Program-made: the position numbers and the translations under genes
In this document: positions 53,518 through 63,471 of the stretch, one piece after another
Layout of the letters: each line of letters starts with the position of its first letter
Numbering within the stretch: position 1 is the stretch's first letter
The notes under the pieces: generated by a model
Database searches by the model: none
The model's input: the letters and a program-made list of their open reading frames with translations, nothing else
What the model was told of the DNA's origin: nothing
Assembly (NCBI GenBank): GCA_029260715.1
Contig: JAJDCS010000041.1
Coordinates: 44,090-108,089 of the forward strand
Source: Phycisphaeraceae bacterium
GTDB taxonomy: Bacteria; Planctomycetota; Phycisphaerae; Phycisphaerales; Phycisphaeraceae
Direction: 5' to 3'
Length of the DNA stretch: 64,000 nucleotides

Positions 53518-55632
53518 TTGGCACAACTCGAACACATCGAAGCCATCGAAATGCGCCTCTGGAGCGCCGCCGACAACCTGCGTGCCAACTCCAACTACGC
53601 CAGTAACGAATATTTCCTCCCCGTCATGGGCTTGGTGTTCTTGCGCCACGCCTATAGCCGCTATCTGGCAGTAAAGGAAAGGATCGAGCCCAATCTGCCC
53701 AGCCGCGGCGGCAAGACGCGCCAACTGACCAAAGAGGACTTCTCCCAACAGAGCGCTATCTTCCTGCAGTCCAAGGCACAGTTCGACCACCTCGTGGCGC
53801 TGCCCGACAGTGAAGACCGCGCCAAGGCAATCATCGAGGCGATGGAGTCCATCGAGGCGGACTACGACAACTTGGGCGGCGTGCTACCCAAGGGCGAATA
53901 TCAAGAACTGGACAACCAGGTCCTCGGCCAGCTTCTTCGCACACTCAACCCCGATGAGTTGAAGCGTGTCTCCGGCGACGTATTCGGCCGAATCTACGAA
54001 TACTTCCTCACCCAGTTCGCCGACCAGAAAGCCCATGATGCCGGTGAGTTCTTTACGCCCGTCTCGTTGGTCTCGCTCATCGCACACGTGCTCGAACCCG
54101 AAGGCGGCACCGTACTCGACCCGGCTTGCGGTTCCGGCGGCATGTTTGTCCAGAGCGCTCGCTTCGTCGAACAGCAACACGAAAACCCCGTCGAAAAGCT
54201 CACCTTCTATGGCCTGGAAAAAAACGCCACCACCATCCGCCTGGCCAAGATGAACCTGGCCGTCCACGGGCTGGAAGGCGACATTCAGAAGGCCATCACG
54301 TACTACGAAGACCCACACGAACTGCTCGGCAAGGCCGACTTCGTGATGGCCAATCCCCCGTTCAACGTTGACGAAATCGACGCCGACAAGGTCAAGAAAG
54401 ACCCCCGCCTACCCTTCGGCCTGCCAGGGACGAACAAGAAGGGCAAGGTCTCCAACGGCAACTACGTCTGGATCAGCTACTTCTACAGCTACCTGAACGA
54501 ACACGGCCGGGCCGGTTTTGTCATGTCCTCCCAGGCCTCCAGCGCCGGGCGTGACGAAGCCAAGGTCCGCCAGAAACTTGTCGAGACAGGCGACGTGGAC
54601 CTCATGATCGCCGTACGGTCTAACTTCTTCTACACCCGCACCGTTCCGTGCGAGTTGTGGTTTCTTAACCGCGAAAAGCCCGACCAGCACCGCGATAAAG
54701 TGCTGATGATCGACGCCAGGAACATCTACCGCAAAGTCACCCGCAAGATCTACGACTTCAGCCCGGAGCAGGAACAGAACATCCTCGCCATCGTTTGGCT
54801 CTATCGGGGCGACACCGACAAGTACCTCGAACTGATCGCGAGCTACTGCCACCGCATGCTGAATGAAGGCGAGGGTTGTTTTAACGCCCAGGATGACGGC
54901 GGCAAACAGATCGAGCCGCTACCCTCATTCATCGCTTCACTTAACGCTCTGCGAAACGCGTTGCAGCCATTCCTGAAAACACTAAGTGCAGATAGTTCCC
55001 ATGCGGAGGCCCTGAAAGAGCTCAACGACGCAAGCCCCACCTTCAAGTCCGACGTGGATACCTTTCAAAAAACACTTGTTGAGCAACAGGCCGTGTGGAA
55101 GAAGCAGAAGACCACCAACGGCGAACTAAAGAAGGCGGTCGACCGTTTCGCTCCGCTGGCCGAATCCAGCCGCGACCTCGTCAAGCAGACCGACCTGCTC
55201 TACAAGCTCGCCTGCCGACTCATTGAAGCCTGCGAGAACGAGTGCGATGCACGTAATAGTGAGGCATGGGCCAACCGCGACATCACCCGCGCCCGCAAGG
55301 CCGCCGACGAGGCGCGCCAACTGGCCGTGGAGCAACTCAAACAGGTCCGCTACTTCTGGCGCCAGGCGCACTGGCTCACCGAACGCTTCCCCGAGGCGAA
55401 GCTCCGGGATGTCGACGGGCTGGTCAAGCTGGTGGACCAAGCCAAGATCGAAGCCAACGACTGGAGCCTCACGCCCGGCCGCTATGTCGGCGTCACCCCC
55501 GAGGAACAGGACGAGGATTTCGATTTCGAGGAGACTCTGCGCGACATCCATGTCGAATTAGAAGGCCTCAATGCAGAGGCCGTCATACTGGCTGCGAAGA
55601 TCAAAAGGAATTTTGAGGAGCTGGGGGTATGA
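53518..55632 (+). CDS. hsdM: Type I restriction-modification DNA methyltransferase subunit
   Basis: 704 residues, longer than the usual 500-550. An N-terminal HsdM helical domain ('IEAIEMRLWSAADNLRANSN'), then the N6-adenine methylase core with the SAM motif 'LDPACGSGGMFVQSARF' near residue 200 and catalytic 'VMANPPFNV' near residue 278. The C-terminal 230 residues form a long charged helical region ('ADEARQLAVEQLKQVRYFWR'), which accounts for the extra length. The start is TTG at 53518 with AAGG seven bases upstream. Stop and hsdS start overlap (ATGA). With HsdS it methylates the target site and protects host DNA. Confidence 0.95.
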   Translation: MAQLEHIEAIEMRLWSAADNLRANSNYASNEYFLPVMGLVFLRHAYSRYLAVKERIEPNLPSRGGKTRQLTKEDFSQQSAIFLQSKAQFDHLVALPDSEDRAKAIIEAMESIEADYDNLGGVLPKGEYQELDNQVLGQLLRTLNPDELKRVSGDVFGRIYEYFLTQFADQKAHDAGEFFTPVSLVSLIAHVLEPEGGTVLDPACGSGGMFVQSARFVEQQHENPVEKLTFYGLEKNATTIRLAKMNLAVHGLEGDIQKAITYYEDPHELLGKADFVMANPPFNVDEIDADKVKKDPRLPFGLPGTNKKGKVSNGNYVWISYFYSYLNEHGRAGFVMSSQASSAGRDEAKVRQKLVETGDVDLMIAVRSNFFYTRTVPCELWFLNREKPDQHRDKVLMIDARNIYRKVTRKIYDFSPEQEQNILAIVWLYRGDTDKYLELIASYCHRMLNEGEGCFNAQDDGGKQIEPLPSFIASLNALRNALQPFLKTLSADSSHAEALKELNDASPTFKSDVDTFQKTLVEQQAVWKKQKTTNGELKKAVDRFAPLAESSRDLVKQTDLLYKLACRLIEACENECDARNSEAWANRDITRARKAADEARQLAVEQLKQVRYFWRQAHWLTERFPEAKLRDVDGLVKLVDQAKIEANDWSLTPGRYVGVTPEEQDEDFDFEETLRDIHVELEGLNAEAVILAAKIKRNFEELGV

Positions 55633-56924
55633 CGGCTGTTGTTCGCGACTTCCGCAAGACGCAATTCGGTGACATGCCTAAGCGTTATCGAATTGAACCG
55701 CTAACCGATTATGTCTTCTTCCAAGAGGGGCCGGGATTGCGGAAATGGCAATGGACCGATGATGGAATGAAGGTCATCAATGGACGCAATCTACTCTTGA
55801 ACGGTCAAATCGATCTAGGCAATACCGACCGCTTCATCTCACAAATTGAGTTTGACGACAAGTACAGGCATTTCGCGATCGAGCCGGGTGATATAGTTGT
55901 TACAAGCTCAGGAACGATAGGTAAAGTAGCACGGATTCGGGAAGAGCATTTGCCGCTAATGATGAATACCAGCGTCATTCGCTTCCACCCGCATGACCCC
56001 TCGACACTCGACTTGGGCTTTCTCTTCGCTTTTCTGCGATCTTCGTTGTTTCAGCAACAAGCACAAAGTTTTGCCATAGGAGCCGCGCAACTCAATTTTG
56101 GACCCATCCATTTGAAGCAAATGAAGATCGTAGTCCCCCCGTTGGGGGAACAGCGAAACATCGCATCCATTATCTCCGCCTACGACGACCTGATCGAGAA
56201 CAACGGGCGGCGGATTCAGTTGCTGGAGCAGGCGGCGCGGCTGCTCTACAAGGAGTGGTTCGTCCACCTCCGCTTCCCCGGCCACGAACACATCAAGATC
56301 ACCAACGGCGTGCCGGAGGGGTGGGCGGTCCGACGGTTGTCCGATTTGGCAACGAAAATCGGCAGCGGGGCTACGCCACGAGGTGGTGCTAATGCATACC
56401 ACTCCAAGGGTATTACCCTTATTAGAAGTATGAACATTTATGACTACCAATTCGAGGACGACGGTCTTGCATACATCAATGATGATCAGGCCGATAAGCT
56501 CTCGGCAGTCTCAGTCGAACCATTGGATATACTTCTCAACATCACTGGCGCGTCAGTTGCGCGGTGCTGCATAGTTCCTGATCGTCATTTGCCTGCTCGG
56601 GTCAATCAGCACGTGATGATTATTCGGCTTAATCCAACCGAGTGTGGCCCTCATTACGTCCTCCATACCATTAACAGTCACCAGCACAAAGAGAAGCTGC
56701 TCAGCATTGCCAGAGCCGGTGGCGCAACGCGCGAAGCACTAACCAAGGACGTGATACAGAATCTCTCCCTCCTCGTGCCGTCTAAACATTTGTTGGACCA
56801 ATTTGAAGAAACTGCCGGTAGTTTGTTTGATCAGCGTCAGCTTCTCGCCGCACAGAATAGCCAACTTGCTCAAGCCCGCGACCTTCTTTTGCCGCGCCTG
56901 ATGAGCGGGGAGGTGGCGGCATGA
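55629..56924 (+). CDS. hsdS: Type I restriction-modification specificity subunit
   Basis: 431 residues with two target-recognition domains (about 20-165 and 225-375), each followed by a conserved helix. The central one is 'PPLGEQRNIASIISAYDDLI' with 'LYKEWFVHLRFPG'; the C-terminal one is 'LFDQRQLLAAQNSQLAQARD' with 'LLPRLMSGEV'. It sets the bipartite DNA sequence recognised by the methylase and endonuclease. ATGA overlaps at both ends tie it to hsdM and the PLD gene. Confidence 0.94.
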   Translation: MTAVVRDFRKTQFGDMPKRYRIEPLTDYVFFQEGPGLRKWQWTDDGMKVINGRNLLLNGQIDLGNTDRFISQIEFDDKYRHFAIEPGDIVVTSSGTIGKVARIREEHLPLMMNTSVIRFHPHDPSTLDLGFLFAFLRSSLFQQQAQSFAIGAAQLNFGPIHLKQMKIVVPPLGEQRNIASIISAYDDLIENNGRRIQLLEQAARLLYKEWFVHLRFPGHEHIKITNGVPEGWAVRRLSDLATKIGSGATPRGGANAYHSKGITLIRSMNIYDYQFEDDGLAYINDDQADKLSAVSVEPLDILLNITGASVARCCIVPDRHLPARVNQHVMIIRLNPTECGPHYVLHTINSHQHKEKLLSIARAGGATREALTKDVIQNLSLLVPSKHLLDQFEETAGSLFDQRQLLAAQNSQLAQARDLLLPRLMSGEVAA

Positions 56925-58126
56925 GCTTTCGCCTTGTGGATTCCGGCTGGGATGAGGTGATGCGGAAAGCGCTAGTACGCGATCGCTCAGATGTGTGCTT
57001 GGTATCCCCATTCATCAAGCATAAGGCTGCCGAGACGCTACTGAAGGGAGCGGATATCGATCGACTACGTGTGATCACGCGATTCTCGCTGACCGACTTC
57101 GCTCGGGGCGTTAGCGATCTATCTGCGTTGTCTTACTTGCTAGAACGCGGAGCCTTGGTCCGAGGCGTGAAGTACCTGCATGCCAAGATGTACTTATTCG
57201 GCGACAGCCGGGCGGTAGTAACTTCGGCGAACCTGACTCGAGCCGCACTGGTGCGGAATCACGAGTTCGGGTTCGTGGCTGAGGATGCCAAGATCGTTGG
57301 TCGATGTCGTGATTATTTCGAAGACCTGTGGTCGAAGGCCGGGGATGATCTACGACCTGAGCAGGCGGCACGATGGAACGATACGGTCGCACAATACCTC
57401 GTCAAGCACGGCGGCAACAGTAATGATCCTGTGGGGTTGGGAGACGAAGGCGCTGATGCCGGATTCAAGCCAGAGGTGGTCATCCTGCCTGAATCCATTG
57501 CGGAAAGTGAGCAGGCGTTCGTCAAGTTCTTTGGGGAGAGCCATCGACGAGCCGATCGCTCGATGGAGGTGATCGAAGAGGTTCGTCGATCTGGTTGCCA
57601 TTGGGCGTGCACCTACCCCAAGGGTAAGAGGCCCCGACAGGTGCGCGATGGTGCGCTGATGTTTATGGGGCGCATGGTTAAAGAGCCCGCCGACATCATC
57701 ATTTACGGTCGAGCGGTTGGAATGCGGCACGTCAAAGGACGCGACGACGCAACGGTCGAGGATATCAAGCTGCGTGAGTGGAAGGAGAAGTGGCCGCATT
57801 ATGTTCGTGTGCATCACGCCGAATTTCTTGCTGGACCCCTGACAAATGCCATCTCACTCAATGCATTAATGGAGAAGCTGGAGTCGAATGCATTCTTGTC
57901 TACTCAGCGGAACACATTCAATGGGAAAGGCAACACGGATCCCCGAAAGGCGTACAGGCAGCAAGCGGCCGTTGCGCTCACTGCTCAGGCAGCGGCATGG
58001 CTGAACGAGCAGCTTCAACAGGCATTTCTCCGACATGGGACATTACCTGCGGTCGAATTGGCCACATTAGACCGCCCTGCAATTGATGTATCGGGAAGCG
58101 AAAGTTCCGGCGAGGTGGCGATATGA
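56921..58126 (+). CDS. PLD-family nuclease-like protein embedded in the restriction operon
   Basis: 401 residues. The N-terminal 120 hold one phospholipase D/nuclease motif, 'YLHAKMYLFGDSRAVVTSAN' with His87, Lys89 and Asp95 (one residue longer spacing than the classic HxKx4D). 'VSPFIKHKAAETLL' before it matches the PLD fold; single-motif PLD nucleases act as dimers. The C-terminal 230 residues are unassigned ('ADIIIYGRAVGMRHVKGRDD', 'WPHYVRVHHAEFLAGPL') and could be an EVE/ASCH-like or other binding module, but I cannot name it. Start and stop overlap hsdS and the next gene by ATGA, so it is made with the restriction system. Role in defence is inferred from context. Confidence 0.82.
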   Translation: MSFRLVDSGWDEVMRKALVRDRSDVCLVSPFIKHKAAETLLKGADIDRLRVITRFSLTDFARGVSDLSALSYLLERGALVRGVKYLHAKMYLFGDSRAVVTSANLTRAALVRNHEFGFVAEDAKIVGRCRDYFEDLWSKAGDDLRPEQAARWNDTVAQYLVKHGGNSNDPVGLGDEGADAGFKPEVVILPESIAESEQAFVKFFGESHRRADRSMEVIEEVRRSGCHWACTYPKGKRPRQVRDGALMFMGRMVKEPADIIIYGRAVGMRHVKGRDDATVEDIKLREWKEKWPHYVRVHHAEFLAGPLTNAISLNALMEKLESNAFLSTQRNTFNGKGNTDPRKAYRQQAAVALTAQAAAWLNEQLQQAFLRHGTLPAVELATLDRPAIDVSGSESSGEVAI

Positions 58127-60171
58127 GCATCGATACGAATCTCCAAGGACGGCTGCGGAACACTTCGCTTCCCGCGAGCGGCGGCATGCTTCCGCTCTAC
58201 GAGGCCGTCAGCAACTCCATCCACGCGATCGAGGATACTGAGCAATCGGCGGACAAGGGCCGGGTCGACGTTGAGATCATCCGTGACGGGCAATCATCCA
58301 TGCAGTTCAACGGGCGTGATAAGCAGCTGGGGCCGGAGGCCAAGGGTAGTATCGTCGGCTTTAAGATCACCGACAACGGCGTCGGGTTCGACGAGGTCAA
58401 TATGAAGTCCTTCCTTACGCTAGACAGTGAGTACAAGGTCGCTCGCGGCGGCCGAGGTGTCGGTCGACTGCTCTGGCTCAAGGCTTTCGGTCGTGCGCAG
58501 GTGGACAGCGTCTTCGTGGCTGAGGACGGAACGAGCAAACGGCGAGCTTTCACGTTCGACGCTCGCCAGGGGGTTTCTGAGCCCCAGACCGTTGATGCTG
58601 GCGATGTCCCTCTTCAAACGACGATTCATCTCTCAGGGTTCACGAAGCGATATCGCGAGGCGTCACCCAAGACAGCGAAGGTGATCGCAAGGAACCTGTT
58701 CGAGCACTGCCTCTGGTACTTCGTGCGGCCTGGCGGAGCGCCAACGATTGAAATTGTGGATGGTGACGAGACGATCTCCCTCGACGAGGTCTACGAGGAG
58801 CACATGGTTGCGGGTGCCACCTCGGAGTCCATCCAGCTAAAGGACACCTCATTCGAGTTGATTCACGTGAAGCTTTCAGCGTCATCCACGCGAAACCACA
58901 GTATCGCCTTCTGTGCCGCGAATCGCCTTGTCTTACAGGAAAATATCAAAGGCAAGATCCCTGGACTGTTCGGTAGCCTCCACGACGAGGCGGGCGATTT
59001 CGTATACGAATGCTACGTCAGTTCCCCGCTTCTCGATGAACGAGTCCGGTCTGAACGGACGAGCTTCGACATTGAGGAGGAGCCCTTGGAGATGTTCGCC
59101 GACGGCGAACTGTCCCAGAAGGAGATACGCGAGGCAGTGCTTGAACGTGCATCGGCGTTTTTGGAAGGCTATTTGGAAGAAAAACGACAGCTCGGAAAAG
59201 AGCGAGTTTCAACCTTCATCGCAAGGAAGGCGCCACGATATCGACCAATAATGAGCCGGATACCTGATGACCAGCTTGCCGTCGATCCTGACATCACCGA
59301 CAAGGAACTTGACCTATTGCTTCACAAGCAGCTCGCGGAAATCGAGGGCCAACTTCTCGCTGACGGCCATGATGTGATGGATCCCAAGGCCGGAGAGACC
59401 TATGCCGACTACCAGGTCCGCCTTCAGTCATACCTAAAAACCGCAGAGGATATCAAGAAATCGGATCTGGCGAACTATGTCGCCCATCGGAGGATCATCC
59501 TGGACCTCCTCGAAAAGGCGATCCAACAGAAGAGCGACGGCAAATACGAACGAGAGGACCTGATTCACAATCTCATTATGCCGATGAGGAACACTTCTGA
59601 TGACATCCTCTTCGATACCTGCAACCTATGGTTGGTTGATGAACGATTGGCGTTTCACGACTATCTGGCGTCAGACAAAACACTCGCGGCTATGCCGATC
59701 ACGGAATCCGATGAAACCAAAGAGCCCGACATCGTCTCGTTCAATGTGTTTGACACACCTGTTCTTGTCTCCGATACACAAAAGCCCTCGCTGGCATCGA
59801 TTGTGATCGTCGAGTTGAAGCGACCGATGAGAAATGACGCGGCCGCTGGCGAGGACAAGGACCCTATTGAGCAGGCGTTAGGTTACTTGGATCGCATTCG
59901 GAGCGGCAAGGTACAAACACAATCCGGGCGCCCTATACCAAAGTCTGAGGATGTGCCCGGCTTCTGCTACGCCATCTGCGACATCACCCCAAGTGTCGAG
60001 AAGCGGTGCAAGATTCTTGGGCTCACGCCAACGCATGACTACTCAGGATACTTCGGCTACAACCCGAATTATCGTGCTTACCTAGAAGTGATTTCATTTG
60101 ACCGTCTCGTCAACGCGGCAAAGGAACGCAACAAAGCCTTCTTCGACAAGCTCGGGCTACCGACCAAATGA
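58123..60171 (+). CDS. GHKL-type ATPase fused to a PD-(D/E)xK nuclease-like domain
   Basis: 682 residues. The N-terminal Hsp90/MutL-type ATPase has the N-box Glu27...Asn31 ('LYEAVSNSIHA'), the 'DNGVG' motif at 84-88 and the glycine box 'GGRGVGR' at 109-115. A middle transducer-like part and helices follow ('IREAVLERASAFLEGYLEEK'). Near the C-terminus Pro535-Asp536 ('EPDIVSF') and Glu564-Leu-Lys566 ('IVIVELKRP'), with 27 residues between Asp536 and Glu564, form a PD-(D/E)xK pattern. An ATP-gated dimerising nuclease is the natural reading. ATGA overlaps join it to the PLD gene and hsdR. I do not recall a named defence system with this pair inside a type I operon. Confidence 0.85.
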   Translation: MSIDTNLQGRLRNTSLPASGGMLPLYEAVSNSIHAIEDTEQSADKGRVDVEIIRDGQSSMQFNGRDKQLGPEAKGSIVGFKITDNGVGFDEVNMKSFLTLDSEYKVARGGRGVGRLLWLKAFGRAQVDSVFVAEDGTSKRRAFTFDARQGVSEPQTVDAGDVPLQTTIHLSGFTKRYREASPKTAKVIARNLFEHCLWYFVRPGGAPTIEIVDGDETISLDEVYEEHMVAGATSESIQLKDTSFELIHVKLSASSTRNHSIAFCAANRLVLQENIKGKIPGLFGSLHDEAGDFVYECYVSSPLLDERVRSERTSFDIEEEPLEMFADGELSQKEIREAVLERASAFLEGYLEEKRQLGKERVSTFIARKAPRYRPIMSRIPDDQLAVDPDITDKELDLLLHKQLAEIEGQLLADGHDVMDPKAGETYADYQVRLQSYLKTAEDIKKSDLANYVAHRRIILDLLEKAIQQKSDGKYEREDLIHNLIMPMRNTSDDILFDTCNLWLVDERLAFHDYLASDKTLAAMPITESDETKEPDIVSFNVFDTPVLVSDTQKPSLASIVIVELKRPMRNDAAAGEDKDPIEQALGYLDRIRSGKVQTQSGRPIPKSEDVPGFCYAICDITPSVEKRCKILGLTPTHDYSGYFGYNPNYRAYLEVISFDRLVNAAKERNKAFFDKLGLPTK

Positions 60172-63100
60172 GCTATACAGAGGACACCCTGGTACAGAAG
60201 ACGACGGCCGAGTATCTGGAACAGAAACTCGGTTGGGAGTCGGTGTACGCCTACAACAATGAAGACTTCGGGCCGGACAGCCTCCTGGGCCGCCTCTCCG
60301 ACCGCGAGGTGGTGCTAACGCGAATCCTACGCGAGAAGCTCGTCGAGCTGAACCCGGGGCTACCCGACACGGCTTATGATGATGCGGTGCGGCAGATTAC
60401 TGCCACCGTGGCATCGCAGACTCTGGTCGCTACCAATCGGGAGAACTACGCCCAGATGCGCGACGGGATACAGGTCACCTTCCGTAATGAACAAGGCGAG
60501 CGGGTGCGGCAGAGTCTTCGGGCGTTCGACTACACCGAGCCGACCAACAACGATTTCCTCTGCGTGCGCGAGCTATGGGTAAAGGGCGACCTCTACCGAC
60601 GGCGGGCGGACATTGTCGGGTTCGTCAACGGCCTGCCGCTACTGTTCATCGAGTGCAAGAACATTCACAGGAATCTTAAGGCGGCCTTCGAGAAGAACTA
60701 CTCCGACTACCGCGACACCGTCCCGCACCTATTCCACCACAACGCCGTCGTGATGTTCGGTAACGGCGCGCAGGCGAAGATCGGCTCGATCACCAGCCGC
60801 TGGGAACACTTCAGCGAATGGAAGCGGCTGGCCGAGGAGTCGCCGGGCGCTGTGGACATGGAGACGCTGCTCAAGAGTGTCTGCAAGAAGCGGAACTTCA
60901 TGGACCTCATAGAGAACTTCATTCTCTTCGATGAGTCCGCCGGCGAGCTGAAGAAGATCATTGCCCGCAACCACCAATTTCTCGGTGTCAACCGAGCTAT
61001 CGAATCAGTATGCAACCGCAAGGCGCGACAAGGTAAGCTGGGGGTCTTCTGGCACACCCAGGGGGCGGGCAAGAGCTACTCAATGGTGATGTTTACCCGC
61101 AAGGTACACCGCAAGCTCGGCGGCAACTTCACTTTCCTTGTGTTGACCGACCGCGATGATCTGGACACACAGATCTACAAGACCTTCGCCGGCTGCGGTG
61201 TAGTCAGTGACCAGGAGCCGTGCCGGGCGGCCAGCGGCCATCACCTGAACGCGTTGCTGACTGAGCACAAGACGTATGTGTTCTCGCTGATCCAGAAGTT
61301 CAATCAAAAGGTGGAGCCGGAACAACCCTATAGCGAGCGCGACGATATTATCGTCATCACCGACGAAGCGCACCGTACTCAATACGGCACACTGGCACTC
61401 AACCTGCGCAACGCCCTGCCCAATGCCTGCTATATCGGCTTTACCGGCACGCCGCTGTTTAAGGACGACGAACTCACGCGGCGGGTGTTCGGCGATTATG
61501 TTTCCACCTACGACTTTCAGCGGGCGGTAGAGGACAAGGCAACCGTGCCCCTCTACTACGACGCCCGTGGCGAGAGGCTGGGCATGGCCATTGGCGACCT
61601 CAACGAACGCATTGCCGAAAAGTTGGAGCAGCTGGAGACCGACAGCATCGATGTTGAGCAGCGGCTAGAGAAGGAACTCAAACGTGACTATCACATCATC
61701 ACCGCCGGCAAGCGACTCGATCAGGTGGCACGAGACTTCGTGTGTCACTACTCGACCGCCTGGGAAACCGGCAAGGCGATGTTGGTGTGCATTGACAAGG
61801 TGACCTGCGTGCGGATGCACGGACTGATTGCCAAGTACTGGGACAAGCGCATCGCCGAGCTGGAGTCGGAGCTGGTATCGGCGACCGACGAGCAGGAAGT
61901 TTTGTTCCGCCAATGCCAGATTAATTGGATGCGCCAGACCCGCATGGCTGTGGTGGTCAGCGAGGAGCAAGGTGAGGTGGACAAATTCCGCAAATGGGGC
62001 CTGGACATCACCCCGCATCGCAAGCTGATGAAAGAACGCATCGAACTGCCCGAGTCGATGCGCAGCAAACCGCAGTTTCGCAACATGCAGCGGATGGAGC
62101 TGGACGAGGCGTTCAAAATGGAAGAACACCCGTTGCGCGTAGCCATCGTTTGCGCCATGTGGCTGACTGGATTCGATGTGCCGAGCCTCTCGACGCTCTA
62201 CCTCGACAAACCGCTCAAGGCCCACACTCTGATGCAGGCCATCGCGCGCGCCAACCGCTTGAACGAGGGCAAGAACAACGGCCTGATCGTGGACTATTGC
62301 GGCATCCTCAGGCACCTGCGTAAGGCGATGGCGACGTTCGCCGGTACGATTCCTGACGGGCAAGGCGGCAAAATTGATCCGGCGCGGCCGGACGAGGAGT
62401 TGCTGACGGATCTGGCCGAGGCCATCGTCTTGGCGCGAGCGTTTCTCGATAAGCAGGACGTGTCACTGGACGACGTCATTCACAAGAGCGGCTTCGAACG
62501 CAACGCCGCCATTGTGGCATGCAAGGAGGCGGCCAATCAGAACGACGAGTTCCGCAAGCGTTTTGAGATCATGTGCCGTGAGGTGTTCAAGAAGTTCAAG
62601 GCGTGCATCAATGTTGAGGGTGTCAACGCCCACCGCTCTGACCGGGATGCGATCAATATCGTCTACAAGAGCCTGCAGCGGGATCGCGAGCAAGCCGACA
62701 TCACCGATATCATCCGGCAACTGCACCAAGTGGTGGACGAGGCGATAGAGGTGCAGCCCGAACGCGTGGGCGAGGGGTCCGCAACCTACGACATCAGCAA
62801 GATTGACTTCGACCGACTGCGCAAAGAGTTCGAACGCAGCACCAGAAAGAATACCACCGTCCAGGATCTCAGGCAGGCCGTGGAGCAACGATTGCAACGC
62901 CTCTTGCTGCAAAACCCACTACGCACCGACTTCCAGCAGCACTATGAGCAGATCGTTTCTGAGTACAACCGCGAGAAGGACCGGGTGACGATCGAGCAGA
63001 CCTTCGAGGCTTTGCTAAAGCTGGTACAGGAGCTGGGTGAAGAAGAAAGCCGGGCCGTTCGTGAAGGACTCGACGAGGAAACTCTGGCGATCTATGACCT

Positions 63101-63395
63101 CCTGAAAAAGGAACCACTAAGCGCCGCTGAGATCAAGCGGATCAAGGCGGTCGCCGTTAAGCTCTTGACCACCCTGAAGGCCGAGAAACTCAAGGTCGAC
63201 CACTGGCGGGAGAAGGAGTCCACCAGGGACGCAGTCCGACTCGCGATACGGGACTTTCTCTGGAGCGACGAGACGGGACTGCCCGTCGGCAGCTACGAAG
63301 AAAATGAGGTGAAATCACGCGCCGAGGAGGTCTTCCGGCACGTGTATCGGGCGTATCCTACGGTGCCGTCGCCATTTTACGAATGTGTGGCGTAG
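60168..63395 (+). CDS. hsdR: Type I restriction endonuclease/translocase subunit
   Basis: 1075 residues. N-terminal nuclease of PD-(D/E)xK type ('ADIVGFVNGLPLLFIECKN', Asp...Glu-x-Lys, near residue 160). Then the SF2 translocase: Walker A 'THQGAGKSYS'-like stretch ('HTQGAGKSYSMVMF', near residue 299), 'DEAHRTQYG' near 398, 'GFTGTPLF', and 'ARANRLNEGKNNGLIVDYCG'. A C-terminal helical region docks to HsdM/S. It cleaves unmethylated DNA after ATP-driven translocation. Last gene of the overlapping cassette; its start overlaps the GHKL gene stop. Confidence 0.95.
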   Translation: MSYTEDTLVQKTTAEYLEQKLGWESVYAYNNEDFGPDSLLGRLSDREVVLTRILREKLVELNPGLPDTAYDDAVRQITATVASQTLVATNRENYAQMRDGIQVTFRNEQGERVRQSLRAFDYTEPTNNDFLCVRELWVKGDLYRRRADIVGFVNGLPLLFIECKNIHRNLKAAFEKNYSDYRDTVPHLFHHNAVVMFGNGAQAKIGSITSRWEHFSEWKRLAEESPGAVDMETLLKSVCKKRNFMDLIENFILFDESAGELKKIIARNHQFLGVNRAIESVCNRKARQGKLGVFWHTQGAGKSYSMVMFTRKVHRKLGGNFTFLVLTDRDDLDTQIYKTFAGCGVVSDQEPCRAASGHHLNALLTEHKTYVFSLIQKFNQKVEPEQPYSERDDIIVITDEAHRTQYGTLALNLRNALPNACYIGFTGTPLFKDDELTRRVFGDYVSTYDFQRAVEDKATVPLYYDARGERLGMAIGDLNERIAEKLEQLETDSIDVEQRLEKELKRDYHIITAGKRLDQVARDFVCHYSTAWETGKAMLVCIDKVTCVRMHGLIAKYWDKRIAELESELVSATDEQEVLFRQCQINWMRQTRMAVVVSEEQGEVDKFRKWGLDITPHRKLMKERIELPESMRSKPQFRNMQRMELDEAFKMEEHPLRVAIVCAMWLTGFDVPSLSTLYLDKPLKAHTLMQAIARANRLNEGKNNGLIVDYCGILRHLRKAMATFAGTIPDGQGGKIDPARPDEELLTDLAEAIVLARAFLDKQDVSLDDVIHKSGFERNAAIVACKEAANQNDEFRKRFEIMCREVFKKFKACINVEGVNAHRSDRDAINIVYKSLQRDREQADITDIIRQLHQVVDEAIEVQPERVGEGSATYDISKIDFDRLRKEFERSTRKNTTVQDLRQAVEQRLQRLLLQNPLRTDFQQHYEQIVSEYNREKDRVTIEQTFEALLKLVQELGEEESRAVREGLDEETLAIYDLLKKEPLSAAEIKRIKAVAVKLLTTLKAEKLKVDHWREKESTRDAVRLAIRDFLWSDETGLPVGSYEENEVKSRAEEVFRHVYRAYPTVPSPFYECVA

Positions 63396-63471
63396 TTGAA
63401 TGCTACCGTAGGGAAGAAGAGAACCCAAACACCCCTTTGCCATAGTTAAGATCCCGCATCTGGAGCCCAGA

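Noticed and set aside
53195..63395. Assignment of the defence cassette to DISARM or BREX
   Set aside because: DISARM also has a PLD protein, but its helicase and DUF1998 genes are missing; BREX hallmarks (pglZ, brxC) are absent. Type I restriction subunits are clear instead.
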